The notes under the pieces are model-generated. The model saw only the letters and a list, made by a program, of their open reading frames with translations, had not been told where the DNA came from and did not search any database. The position numbers were made by a program, and so were the translations under genes. From Datisca glomerata (Eukaryota; Streptophyta; Magnoliopsida; Cucurbitales; Datiscaceae), in the NCBI GenBank assembly GCA_003255025.1, contig QANY01009387.1, positions 1,116,001 to 1,180,000 on the forward strand: DNA of 64,000 nucleotides, in the 5' to 3' direction. Position 1 is the first letter of the stretch, and each line of letters opens with the position of its first letter. This document shows, piece after piece, positions 23,096-35,079 of this stretch.

Positions 23096-24041
23096 AAAAT
23101 TAAAAATCTTCAGAACGGAAAAGGAAACGTCTTCAGGACAGGAAATTCTGAGGAACGGAAAAAGAAACTTCTTTAGAATGGGAAAGTCTAAAGAACGGGA
23201 AAAGAAATGCCTTCCGAATAGAAAAGTAAATGTCTTCAGGATAGAATAATCTTCAAAACAGAAAAGAAAAGAAGTTGAGAAAAGAACTTCAGAACACAAA
23301 AAAATTTTGAGGAAACACCTTCAGCTCAATAAAACAATGCTGAGAAAAGAAGACTCGAGTAAAGAAGAGCTAAATAACGGAGCTGACCAAAAGACGACCA
23401 TGAGTAAAGGAAAAACAAGCGAGAAAAGGAAGGAAAATTTTAAAAACAGAAAAAGAAATGAGAGAAACTTTAGCAATAAGTTTGTAGGATGGAAAACGGG
23501 AAAAATTTTACCAGTAGAAGTGGGAGATCAAACTCAAGCCCCTGCAATGAAATTATTAAATGGTACACTTGCTCCTTACACATTTCACAAATCTTAACAT
23601 ACGAGAGAAGGAAAATGAAAAATAAAAAAAATGGGAGAAACTCTATCACTGAACCCGTACTGAAGGAAATGAGAGAACCTCGCCAATAAACCCATAATGA
23701 TGAAAATGAGAAAAACTATATCAATAAACCCATAGTAAAATGAACGGAAAGACAATACAGAAAATAACGGGAAAGTAATCATCATCGATAGCAAGCTGGC
23801 AAAAAAGTTAGTCGACAAACGCAAAGCATTCATGAACGGGAATAGAGGAATGTAATAGCAGAAAGAAAAAGGAGAAGCCATCAGCGACAATGAACAAACT
23901 GAAAAATTGTTTGGAAAGACCACATCGCATGTCTTTAAGAAGCACGTGATAACAGAAATGGGCAGACGTAACGATAGAATAAGAAAGGACAAACCATTAC
24001 ACCTCAATAAATGAAACTTATTGATTGTAATGGGGGGCAAA

Positions 24042-24666
24042 TGAATAGGTAAAAAATACCCGCTGCCACGTGGACAAAAGGGATCTACCTAGGGCATGCA
24101 GAAAGAAAAAAAAACCACTAAAGTGCAGGTTCTTGATAGAAGACAAGGCGATCTTTGAAATGACGCATGAAAATTGAGAACTCCTCATCATCACATATCA
24201 ATAAGTGAAATTTATTGAGTGTAATTGGGGAAAATGAACAGGAAAAAACCACCAAGGACACGTGTACAGAAAGAATGCTGAAGTGGAAGACCTCGTCGAA
24301 ACGGGAAAAAACGTTGAAGCGGGAGACCTCGTTAGAACAGGAAAAAATGCTAAAGCAGGGAACCTTCGCTTCTGAAACAGGGGACAACCTCTTCTAGAAT
24401 GGGGGGCAATCACTTCTGGAATGAGGGACCATCGCTCCCTGAACGGGAAAGAACAATAGAACATGAAAAATGTGTTTAAATCGACAATCAACTGGTCATA
24501 ATTGATTGGGTAAGCTGAGCGACCCGGACAAAATATATTGGTAGGCCACCAAGTGGCTCTAACTAATTGGCTCGGAACCATAGGAAATCGTCAAGTGGTT
24601 ATGATTGATTGATGGCTGAGCGAGACAGATCAGAGATGAGAAAGGGAAAGGAAGAGGATCAGAACC
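24042..24666 (+). repeat. 3' LTR of the LARD-like element, truncated
   Basis: Aligns with 19057 to about 19730 and ends abruptly after gaggatcagaa. The promoter and TTTACA end are lost. The internal second LTR start is retained at 24235. A polypurine tract (aatggggggcaaa) lies just before 24042. Confidence 0.85.
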
Positions 24667-24679
24667 TATTGTCAGGGCG

Positions 24680-25065
24680 AGAAGGAGACAATGAGGCTAG
24701 TTCAACTTTCCTTTGAGCTTTTGCAGTCTGGGATGCTACTCTGGCAAGGCCAGTAGCTCCAACGGCCTTTTTTGAGAAGCTCTTGTTGTTCAAACTCCTA
24801 TACTGCCATGTCTTTACAATTAGCTCCACTATTGTTGATTTCTCAATTGATCATTTTGGAGTGGTGGGTGCTGCTTTTAGGAGCATTTTTCCTTAGGGTT
24901 CTGACCGTATGATTCCTTTTGATGTTCGCTTTATAGAAGATCGTAAGTCAACTCATATACTAGTTGGTGGCCTTTAGTGTCATACTGATGTGGCTTACCT
25001 AGCTAGCCTCCATGTTGACCAACTTTCCCAAGGTCCTCGAGGTATGTTCTCTAATTTGATATATT
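24680..25065 (+). pseudogene. Unrecognised coding-like fragment
   Basis: One frame reads about 128 codons with only three stops, two of them TAG, and has protein-like composition, for example LARPVAPTAFFEKLLLFKLL and CHTDVAYLASLHVDQLSQ. GC content is higher than in the flanks. It starts right at the truncated LTR and ends near ctcgaggtatg, which could be a splice donor. I do not recognise the family. It may be a captured gene piece or a retroelement remnant. Confidence 0.35.
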
Positions 25066-26403
25066 GAAAAACACTTCAGGTTCATTTGGTTGCGGTTATC
25101 TACATGGTAAAGTTCGTGGTATACTTATTTTTCAGTAATTTCTCATGTTTGTTTCAAGTATTCTTATTTGTCATGGTAAAGTTATTTAACATGGCTAAAT
25201 TAACAATCCCACATTACTTTCCCTACCACTCTCCCTCAAAAATCTATTTTATCAAATAACTTTCCTAATTCATTTACCCATCTTACGCCACATCTATACA
25301 ATTTTTTAAAATAACTTTTACATTTCCAAATCCTCATCAAAATACCATTATTTGTTTCAATTCTTCCTACTTGATTTTGATATTTTATTTCTTCTAAGAC
25401 CAATGACTTACAAAAATGTCATAAAATATCCCAATCCTGGAATCTCGTCAGATCTCATTCCAGTCATGGTGGAACTAGACCAGTCCCGAAATCAGATTTT
25501 GAGATTTTTTTGTATTCTTTCTGGCCCTTGTCCCGAAAGGCACGTCCGACAAACTCATCTCGGGGTCGTCCCGTGAGATTAAGATAAGCACATTAATTGG
25601 AATGAATGATATAAAATATTACGTTTAAATTAAGAATATATATACTCTTCGTATATGACTAATATAAAATTTAAATGATGAAAATACATTTAATAATAAC
25701 AAATATTTTTTTTGAAATTAAAAATGATTTCGTTCCCTAAAATTAATATTATACATAAAATATCAATGTTAGAAAGATATTAAAATTATGAAAATGAGAC
25801 TAAAACGAGATTGTTTATCACGTCTCTTTTTTTGTGTGGAGGACCAGACACATAGGACGGAGCCGTGAAGGGGGAGTTTTCCCTCAATTATCATTTATAT
25901 TTAGTTTTAGATTGTTCATGTGTCATAACCAAAATATTTTGCTCGTTCCAGCAAGAGCGGAAGCGAAATTGATAATCATGGTATACATATCTACAAAAGA
26001 AAAATATATGTAACAGGAGAATTGTTATGTATTATTTAATATGTTAATGTATTAGTATGAATGAAAGTTATTGATATCATATTTATTTTTTTATATAAAA
26101 GAGGAAAATTATATGTTATAATTAATTTCGTGATATCAGAAAAAATTTAATCAAACACGACATGAATTATTAAGAATTTCTAGCAGTTGCTAGCAGAGAA
26201 TATGTATATAATTTTGAACAGTTTGTCATTGAATTTATTTGTATGGTGTAAGTAAAAAAATTATTTTAGTTTTTGACGTAGTAAAAGAAAAATAATTGAT
26301 TTGATTTTATTGGTGGAGTTGATAAAATAGTTAATTAATTAGTGCGTAAAATTATATATAAAAATTGTTTTACGCATAATTATCGAACAAAAATAGTAAT
26401 TAC
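25066..26403. other. AT-rich spacer, no gene
   Basis: Nothing coding is supported. A small inverted repeat, gcgtaaaa...ttttacgc, lies at 26343-26375, close to the viral boundary. Confidence 0.5.
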
Positions 26404-26900
26404 TGTATTAGAGAAGGGGTATTAAGATGCAAGAATAATTCAAGAAAACAATAAATCTGTATTGTTTAAAAACTTACAAAAAGTAATTATTGGCAACGAT
26501 TAATTAGTGCCCTCGTTCATTAATTAATGTTGAAGGAAAAAAGAAGAAGAAAGTTTTACAAAATAGGGAAGAAGAAAGCTTTGTTCTCAAAAACAAATTT
26601 TTCTCTCAAATAGCTTAAGTGTTGAAAAACGAGTTCTGAGTAATAAATGGAAGAGGGTTACCTATTTATAGCCAAGAAAAGTGGATTTCACCGGAAACCC
26701 ATCACTTACCTGAACTATTCTATTCTACAAAAGTTAAAATATTTTACATTTATACTTTTGCCTAATTTTGACTAACAACAGTAAAAAGTATAAATAGTTA
26801 CCTAATTATTCGACAACTAGTACAATTATTACAGAAGAAGACAAAATGTAAAGATTTTCTTATAATTATTATCTTGGTCTTTTTGTCTTCATAAGTTTTT
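26404..26900 (-). promoter_or_regulatory. Copy A intergenic region and promoter (downstream unit)
   Basis: On the minus strand the TATA box ggctataaataggtaaccc lies near 26672. The same sequence appears in copy B at 43830 and, slightly changed, at 35215. It would drive the pregenomic RNA in a live virus. The segment ends near gcatcttaatacccctt at the integration boundary. Confidence 0.7.
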
Positions 26901-26901
26901 G

Positions 26902-28965
26902 TCATGATTGTTGTTGTTGAAAAACCATTGTGACTATTGCCGTGCATTGGATTCCTTGATAATTGTTGTCTTGGATCCTTGTGCCTTGATTGTTGGTTTT
27001 GAGGAAATCATAATTATTGTCTGCAAAAGTCATTGCGACTAGTGCTATTGATAATTGTTTGCTTTGAAGATCATTATGACCGTTGCATTGTGATGATGTG
27101 TCACCATAATACATCTTCAAAATTACTTTGATTCTTTGATTTTGTTTCAAACATTGGCATCTTTCCAAGGGTGAATTCATCGATTCATTCACTAATTGAT
27201 ATGAACTTATTCATCTTTTTTTATATTATCAAATGACTCCTTCAATTACTGAAGAGTAACATTTCTGGATGATTAGTAACTTGACTCTTCAGATGAATTA
27301 TAGTCAGGTTTGTCATTGGTTTTCAAAAGGATAAGTATTTCTTAGATTAATTTTCCCTTCATTTTAGACTTTGGCTTTATGGCATTTGATTTATCCTCCG
27401 AAGGGGGTTCGGATTTAGGTATTGATTTGAGTTTGGAAGTATTTGAACTTGATAGTTTTATTTGTGGAGCTATGTTAATGAGCTCATTACTTTTTAGTGG
27501 AGCTTGGATAAATGGATTTTCTAGTCTCATATCAGGATGGATATTCGTAAACTCATGAATGATGGATGCAATAATTTTATGGGTATTCAATTTATCCCAC
27601 CATTTAGTATAATATTGTCTGGTGAGGATTTCATTTTCAACCGAGTATTGCAATTTCAAAATCCAAGGTATTTTGTATTTTACTGCAAAACAAAAGTATT
27701 CGGGAAAAGAAGACTTCAATTGGTGAGGGCTTGTAAACCCTTACAAATAAATTGAAACATTATTGTAAATCAATTGGGAAAAGTTTCAAGGTAAGACCAT
27801 GAATGGACCACCTTTTTAAGAACCAATTTGGAAAATCAATTTTGAAATTCTTTTGGAAATCCAAAAACCAAAAGTGAGAAAATCACTATTTCGATCTAAG
27901 AAAATCTAGCGCCATGCATCAATATAGTCAAAATAATTGTATTGCTTTTTATTCAAAATATTTTGAAACTTGAAGGATGGATTTTCCAATCCTCCATAGT
28001 TATGACCCTGAGGATAGAGAAAGAATGGTAATGATTCTTTCCTCAGAATTTTTGATTGGGTCAATTTTTATGGATTCTGTTTCTAAGAGAATGTATATGT
28101 AAAAACTGAGATTTTTGTTATTATGTCTAGGAACATAATGGAATTTAGGAATGAAATGGGCTTTGGTAATTTGAGTTGGATCCTTCAGGTGAGCAAATGG
28201 AGGTTCAATATGAATGAGATTTTCATTGTGCGTTATTTTAAAATGTGATATTGGTTGGTCAAGTGATTGAGTATTAAATGATTGAGCATTTGAGAAGGTG
28301 TCAAATTGTTTGACTAGAGTTGATTACAGGTCTAATGGACCCAAGTATTGTTGATGGGTTTGGTTAGGAGTAGAAGACTCTTATTTGATTTGAGCCTGAA
28401 GGACCAATTGTTGAGTCAAAGATTCTTCTATTATTGAACCATTCATCATTCTCATATGTTTTCCAAAAGTGATACTGATTCTTTTTTGTAAAGAATTCCA
28501 CAGCATGCCTATGACTTATTTGGAATTCGTCAGGCATGAGGAAGAAGGTTCCTTCCAGTATCGGAAATTCTTTTATTATTTTGTTTGGAAATTCAATTTT
28601 AAAAATTGTTTTCCCAAAAAGTTCACAGTTAGAATTTATCTGTTATCGTTACATATTTCATTATGTCTGTGAAGACGTATTTTCCACCCTTTTCAAACCA
28701 TTGAATTAATGTGGCATTGAAGTCATGCTTCAACCCAACATCTTCCAAAATTGTATCCAATTCATTAATCTAGGCATTTCTTGGATATTTAAATCCATTA
28801 TGATCATAATTAATGGATGGAGATTTTGAACAAAAAGCGGTTGTCCTGCCATTGAGCTTTTTGATTTTAAAAGAATTTTGATTGAGTATTCTAGGTTCTA
28901 CCTTTCTGTATTCTAGGAGGCCAGAACCTTCAAATTCCTCCATTGTAGGGAATGATTCACTATAA
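26902..28965 (-). pseudogene. Copy A ORF2, broken
   Basis: Starts near 28942 (MEEFEGSGLLEYRK) and includes the frame 28770-29138 end, then 27719-27342 with IPWILKLQYSVENEIL and the YTKWWDKLN motif. The C-terminal part (27192-26902) is rich in Asn and Gln and contains repeated DNNY-like blocks. The same protein occurs in copy B (41640-43650), in 36595-35690 and, more distantly, in copy C (58799-60148). Florendovirus ORF2 has no known function. Many stops and shifts separate the readable parts. Confidence 0.7.
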
Positions 28966-30127
28966 AAGTTTATAAGTAAAGAAGTCAGGCATTTAATTAC
29001 AAATTTATTGGATAAATTAAGTATTGAAACCAAAATGGCTAAAAATAGATTATTATCTCGCAAAACTTTATTTGGAAGTAACTTCAAAACATGTTTTGCA
29101 TATTCATAGTTAATTTTTAGAATATATTTTTGAATCAAAGCAAATTGTATAGTTTCTTGAGGTCATGTAATTTATTCTATTATGTGATGCTACTTGAAAT
29201 TTATTCTATTATGTGATGCTAGTTGAATTCTATTACCTTAATAATAGAATAAATTTCAAGTCCTGAAAATTTATTCGTAGATTGAAACAATTTGATTTTC
29301 CTTGCAAAGTTAGCTATACTATTTTGCTTTATTATTTTGGAAAATAATTTAAAGTGTTTCCAGTATCGTTTAGCATGTACAAAGAAAATAATAACATTAC
29401 TAATGTAAACAATCAAGAAATTCAACCAATATTGTTTAATAAGAATGCAGACAAATAAGATATCAGTGAATTAATTGAAAATTCTATTTGGAACATTTCT
29501 AAGATCAAATGACATTATTTTTCATTTATACCGTCCAAATGTATTTTTTTATTTATTAATTTTTTTCCTCTGGATTTGCCAAGATCCAGATTTTGTGTCA
29601 AACTCAGATAATACAACAGTATATCTAAATCTATTGATTATGTTCCTTTTTTTTGGTATTGGTTATTCCAAAACATTGTTAAGGTGGTTGTAATTAATTC
29701 CTCATTCAAAGATTTTAATTTGAAAATAGAATTCTGTTTTAAAATTTTAAAATTCTCATTGTGAGAAAAAAAAAAGAAATTTGAATTTAACAGGATTATT
29801 CATGGGATAAGTAATTATCCATCTTACTCAGTTATGAAAAGATACAATAAAGAAATGAAAGGTAAACCTAATATTATTTTATTCGTCATATTCTTTACTA
29901 AGACAAATGATGTTTTGAAACATACATTGTGCTAAAAAAATATGAACTTTGAGGATTTCATAATTAATATGCATTCGAGTACTATTAGCAGAAGACAAAG
30001 ATTCTCTCATCTTCTTGAAGTGCTTGGTAGGAACTAGTCCTTCATGCATACAATTTAAATTTGCTTCTGAATCAATAAGAATCAGTGTTGTAAAATCAAA
30101 ATCTTGAATAATTATTTTGATCATTAT
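28966..30127 (-). pseudogene. Copy A protease, RT and partial RNase H
   Basis: 30124-29879 is the aspartic protease; its active site reads LIDSEANLN, so the usual Gly after D-S is Glu. The RT second half is readable at 29425-29219, with the catalytic YIDD box as YISN (decayed) and the KLFQSTNKFSGLEIY block. The RT first half is very degraded. Only the C-terminal part of RNase H remains (AKHVLKLLPNKVL near 29085); the N-terminal half with two catalytic acids is missing. A 29-bp tandem duplication sits at the break (29170-29227). Confidence 0.75.
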
Positions 30128-30469
30128 GTGACATTTTTTTTATTTTGATATGATTAAGAATTTGGATGAAGTTATCATTATCTTGATTGTTGATAATATG
30201 TTCTTTAATTTCATTATCAGTAATTAGGAAGTTACTAGGTTCTCCTAGTTCATTAGATTTAATTAAGTTTTCTATTTTTAAAAGGTTTAATTCTTCTTGT
30301 ATTTCTCTGTTAAAATCTTTTAATTCAATTTTAATATTTTTTATTTCCTTTTGAAGTTGTTGTAAGGTAACTTCTTTTTCTTTTTCATTAACCTTATCGA
30401 ATTTTTCAAGGGTTTGCGAAAGGTTTGCAATATTATCATTATTAGATTTAGAATTTTCCTTCTTCTGGA

Positions 30470-33400
30470 TTATTTTTTAAGTCTTTTAAGAAATTTCTGT
30501 TTTAATTTTGAATTCTCAATTTTGCTAATTAAGTCTACCAAGTGGTTTTCTTGTTCCTCATTTTTGTTTAAGACATTAATTTTTTGACAACAACTGTACC
30601 TACACCCTATTGAAATGTTAGGAGAATTATTATCAATACTGGAAGAGTTAGACTCTGAGGATTCAAAGTATACAAATTCTCTTATATCTTCAATATCACT
30701 CTCATAGTATTCAATTGATTTTATGATTCTAAACAATTCTTGTTTATCTTCATCCAAGATTTTTATTTGATTAATTTTATTTTGGATGTGGCACGTGTTA
30801 GAAAAATGACTACTTTTGCTACATTTAAGACACTTAATCTTATCTATAAATTTTTATTGAATTTTCTTCTAGGATAATTTTTATTCTTGGTGAAACGTTT
30901 GTCAAAATTTTTACTCTTTGAAAAGTGTTGGTTAAAATTAGTATGTTTATTTTTGTGGTATTGTCTCCTATTAGGTTTGTGAGTCATTCTAGGGCTTAAA
31001 ATGTGAATTTTTTCTATTTTTGTAAAAACGAGCAACAATGGGTAATTCATTCTGCCCACAAAAATTACCTAATTTTTATTTTGTAGTTTTATTTTTTTTA
31101 ATTCATTTATTAATTTTTATGTTAATACACATTTTTAGACTTTCTTTATGTATTATTGTACCGTAGGTGAGACTATTATAGTCTATATTACCTGAGTTAT
31201 TACTAAAGACTATTCTAATTTTGTGTGTAAACAAATTGAGTAATCTATTAGTGAATTTTTCTTTCAAAAAATGTTGATTACTATCATCCCTTCTCATTAC
31301 TCTAAACAAAAATATATTTTTGTACCAGAGGAAACCACTTAGGGTTGGAAACGTGAGATTAGTGAATTGATCATGGATATGTGATTAGTTATATTACTTG
31401 ACGTTCCAATGAAGTGTTAAATTATTGTGTAGATAAGTGTATTAATAGTATCAGGCATTGTTTCCTGATTTTCTCTAATAATTGGAGTTCCTTCAGCATC
31501 AATCTTCACTACTGAAAGGATAGTATTTTTAGATTCTTTTGTGAGATATTTTTCCCACTGGGAATGAAGTATTCATGTGAATCTTATAACGAAAAGATTG
31601 ATTACCTCATTGTGAGGCAAGCTATGTGTGGTGATGTAGCTACCATTGCCATTTGCTGTAACTTTTTGAGAACTTCCTATTCAGAAAGCACATTAATATT
31701 CCATTCGTATAATTTCTTGGTAGACACAGAAAATTGATTAACTAATTTTTTTTAGAGATTTGAATAGGATTTTTAGGCCATTTCCTTTTTAATTTATTAA
31801 TTTCTAAATTTTAAATGATTCTTCAATATTATCAGTGCTTGAAGATTCAATTATTGTGGAAAATTTATTGGTGGATTCTTGAAAATCAATCTTTAATTCT
31901 TTAAGCAGTTTATCAAGAGATTTCTCATGCTAATTTCATATCTGATCTACTGTCTTGGTTAATGACCTTAATAGCAGAATGTGATTCAATAGATTTATTC
32001 TTCAATTCTTGAAGTGTTTTATCAATTTGTTTATTAAGAGGAACAATATTTAAAGTGATTTTACATGAAAGAATTATTAACAGTTTTTCTTTCAAAGTTT
32101 CATTAGATTTAGGTTCATAAAAGTCATCAATATTATTCTCAATCTTGTCTAACTATTTTCCTATTATAATTAGACTTTGATTGGTGTAATTGAGTTGTTC
32201 AACTAATTTTTTATTAGGTTCTTCTTCCTTTGCAATCTTGAAAGGAGAAGTAGTGATTAAAATTTTTTTATGATTAATGTCCTTAACAGATGATGATTTT
32301 TTAATTTCTAAAATTTTTAATTTTTCTTCAACTTTGTTAACGTTTGAAGATTCATCAATTGTGAAATATTCATAGGTTGATTCTAACCTACGGCTTTCTA
32401 AATTTGAACTACTCTCATTTAATTCTTGAAGTTTCTCATTAGTAAGTTTTTTAAATTCTGAACAATTATTTTGGTTATCAATCCTACCCAAATAAGATGA
32501 GTCATTAGTTTTTAAATTCTTTCATGTTTCTTCAATTTTATTAATATTTGAAGTTTCATTGATTGTGAAAGATTCATATGTAGATTCTAACCTATGGTTA
32601 TCTATTTCAGAGATACTGTTTTGGTCAATAACGTTAACAAATGATTTAATTTTTAAATCTTTGGATGGTTTTTCAGTATTTTTTGAAGATTCATAAATTG
32701 TAGATGGCTCATAGGTAGATTCTAACCTATGCCAATCTGATTCTGAGATTTTTAAGTATTTTTTCATCAAAAGTTTTCTCATAATGAATTTTCAATAAAT
32801 TCTTTTTAAGTTGAGAATTTTTATGATTAATTAAGATTTTTTCGGGTGGTGGATGACTAGTAGTTACCACATTGAAGTCTTCCTTAACCCTTTTATATTT
32901 TGAAATTACTTTGGTATTTTTCTCGTAAATATCCTCGATATAATCAAGGAAAAACATATCAACTCTAAATTCTTGCATGAATGTCTTCCATTTAGCAAGT
33001 ATGATTCTTCTTTGGTCCATGTTATTTTTTTCTTTGAACCTATTATATCTATCAAGATTGGTTGGGTCATCATTGTGTTAGGTTATTCTTTCTCAATCTG
33101 GTTTATATTCTTGGTTCAGGATGTATGCATTCAATTTTTTTGAATTTCTTAATTCTTGTTCTAATTTTTGAACTCTAAAATTTTGATTATTAATAGATGA
33201 TTCAGGAAAGGAACTCCTACGGGTACTACACTCGCTATACTCCCTAATTTGAGAATTAAAAGATTGGTAATTAATTTTATTAGATTGTTTATTAATGTTT
33301 GTCTGGCTTCCTTGAAAACGTATTCCTTTAGGTTCTAGACTTTTAATTTTTAAATTTTTTAATTCTTACTCTATTCCAATCCCAATATCTTGATCATTAT

Positions 33401-33643
33401 TAATGGATGATCTAGAAGTGGATTTAAGGTTTATATTTTTATTAGAGATTTTGGGTATATTCCATATCTCATGATCTATCTGACCATTTGTAAAGTATTC
33501 AAAATGATCTCTTGATCATCTGGAAGATATTCAAAATATTTATGATTTACTAATTCAAAGTGTTCGTCATCTATTATGTCAGTTATTGAAGACATTGTAG
33601 ACCCAATGCTACTAGAAGAACTACTTCTGAATAATCTACTCAT
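30470..33643 (-). pseudogene. Copy A ORF1 N-terminus and coat protein; movement protein deleted
   Basis: ATG at 33643 gives MSRLFRSSSSSSIGST, also seen in copies B and D. The frame then passes from NIPKISNK directly to a linker region, so about 0.75 kb encoding the 30K movement core is absent. A long charged, repetitive linker follows (33020-32153), where the block RLESTYE..TI.ES is repeated three times. Coat protein is at 31309-31103, then a basic tract. An intact zinc knuckle C-x2-C-x4-H-x4-C (CLKCSKSSHFSNTC) is near 30832-30795, and an acidic tail is at 30757-30470. Confidence 0.75.
32340..32735 (-). repeat. Repeated coding block in the copy A linker
   Basis: Three copies of a segment encoding RLESTYE(Y/P/S)(F/S)TI(D/Y/N)ES followed by Asn/Lys-rich spacer lie near 32730-32690, 32600-32550 and 32400-32350. 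Copy B has the related SHRTxSSYASSTVHESS reading near 38700, apparently once. Confidence 0.7.
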
Positions 33644-33649
33644 TATTAA

Positions 33650-34990
33650 AAATAACTAAATTATTCTTATGATTGAAAATTTCATATTGTATTTTGATTA
33701 CTAATCTGTTGTGGTGACTTCTACAACCTCCTATTAGGGTCGCTCTTCTCCAACTTACGTCCATAACCGCCCTGCCCTCCGAATTTACGTCTCTAAGTCT
33801 TACTGAGGTACATGAAGCTAACCAAATAGAAGTTGATACGTCAGTATCTGATGAAACAAATTCACATATTAGATAAACAAATAAACAGAGAAATAATCAA
33901 ATGTTAGAATAACCAGCCATTTGGGCGAAGAGTGAGATTATGCAAAAATAATTATTCATGTAAGCAATTGAGCAATAATAATAACAATAAACCAGTCATA
34001 ATAGATAGTGTGGTAAACAGTTTAATTATGCAGAAATTAAAGTAGAACAGTAATTATCCCCATCAAGTTTGACTCTGATACCAAAAAATGTGAAATCGAG
34101 TATAATTAAGCAAGGGGCATTAAGTATAATTAAATTGTTTGTGTAAGTTTGAATCTTGCATCTTAATACCCCCTCTTTAATTGCCTTAAATTATTTGTGT
34201 AAGTTTTGAATCTTTCAACTCTTAAACTATTTGAGAGAAAAACGTATTTTGTGAAACAAAGCTTTATTCTTCTCCCTCTTCTGTAAATCTTTCTTCTTTT
34301 TTTTCCTTCAACATTAATTAGTGAGCGGGAGCGCTAGTTAATGGTTGCCAATAATTTCACTGTTTGTGTAAGTTTTGAATCTTACACCTTAATACAGAAA
34401 AAAGAAGAAGAAGAAAACAGTAATTATCTCCACTTTCCTTAAGCTATCAATTGTAAGAATAACTAGCCACTTGGACGACGAGTGAGATTATATATAAGCA
34501 ATTGAGCAACAATAATAACAATAACCAGCCATAATAGGAGGTGAACAGATTAACTATGAAAAAATGAAAGTAGATACAGTAATTATCCCTACCAGGTTTG
34601 GCTCTGATACTAAAAAATACAGAATCTAGTATAATTAAGCGGGGGATATTAAGATGCAAGAATTTAAAGAAGCAAAATCAAGTATAATTTAAAGCAATTA
34701 GAGAGGAATCAAGTATAATTTAAAGCAATTAGAGAGGAATCAAGCATAATTTATAACAATTAGGGAGGGGATAATAAACTAAACCCTAAAGCAGTTGAGC
34801 AACAATAATAACAATAACAAGCCATAACAGGTGGTGACCAGTTTACTTATGCAGAAATGGAAAGTAAACAATAATTATCCCCAACATGTTTGGCTCTGAT
34901 ACCAAAAGGCGTGAAATCTGGTATAATTTAATGCAATTAGATAGGGGGTATTAAGATGCAAAAATAATATAAGAATACAATAAATCTATA
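33650..34990 (-). promoter_or_regulatory. Copy A leader with three primer-binding sites
   Basis: Minus-strand tRNA-Met primer sites of the caulimovirid type occur at about 34083-34072 (TGGTATCAGAGT), 34612-34601 (TAGTATCAGAGC) and 34904-34892 (TGGTATCAGAGC). Each is followed by similar leader sequence (AACTTGATGGGG / AACCTGGTAGGG / AACATGTTGGGG). The leader has thus been partly duplicated, probably by strand switching or by joining of several viral ends. Confidence 0.8.
34676..34768 (+). repeat. 31-bp tandem repeat, three copies
   Basis: The unit aatcaagtataatttaaagc plus aattagagagg occurs at 34676-34706 and 34707-34737 without change and at 34738-34768 with a few changes. It lies in the duplicated leader of copy A. 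Confidence 0.9.
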
Positions 34991-35079
34991 TTAAAGTGTA
35001 AGATTAAAAACTTACACAAACAATAATTATTGGCAACAATTAATTAGTGCTCCCGCTCACTAATTAATGTTGAAGGAAA

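Larger units (their letters stand above)
19057..24666 (+). mobile_element. Non-autonomous LTR element (LARD-like), Tat-related
   Basis: Direct LTRs at 19057-20123 and 24042-24666 (the second truncated) share start, end and many blocks with the Tat element at 2861-12773, and the primer site has the same layout. The 3.9-kb interior has no gag or pol. It is purine-rich sequence made of short repeats such as cttcagaaaag and gaacgggaa, followed by a 55-bp satellite-like array. It must have used proteins of an autonomous Tat relative. About 400 bp are missing from the 3' end of the right LTR, so no target-site duplication can be checked. Confidence 0.85.

Noticed and set aside
22828..23299. ORFs of 71-87 codons on both strands
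   Set aside because: They fall in purine-rich low-complexity sequence and the 78-bp duplication; no protein-like features.
23307..24040. ORFs of 96 (plus) and 148 (minus) codons
   Set aside because: Low-complexity Lys/Arg-rich or Phe/Ser/Leu-rich translations of purine-rich DNA in the LARD-like interior, with no family likeness.
24118..24581. Minus-strand ORFs of 89 and 127 codons
   Set aside because: Same LTR shadow as at 19129-19659.
25352..25576. 74-codon ORF
   Set aside because: Isolated, short, in AT-rich sequence, no recognisable features and no splice-supported extension.
34060..34910. tRNA genes suggested by CTCTGATACCA motifs
   Set aside because: They are short primer sites complementary to tRNA-Met in viral leaders; no cloverleaf could be drawn around them.
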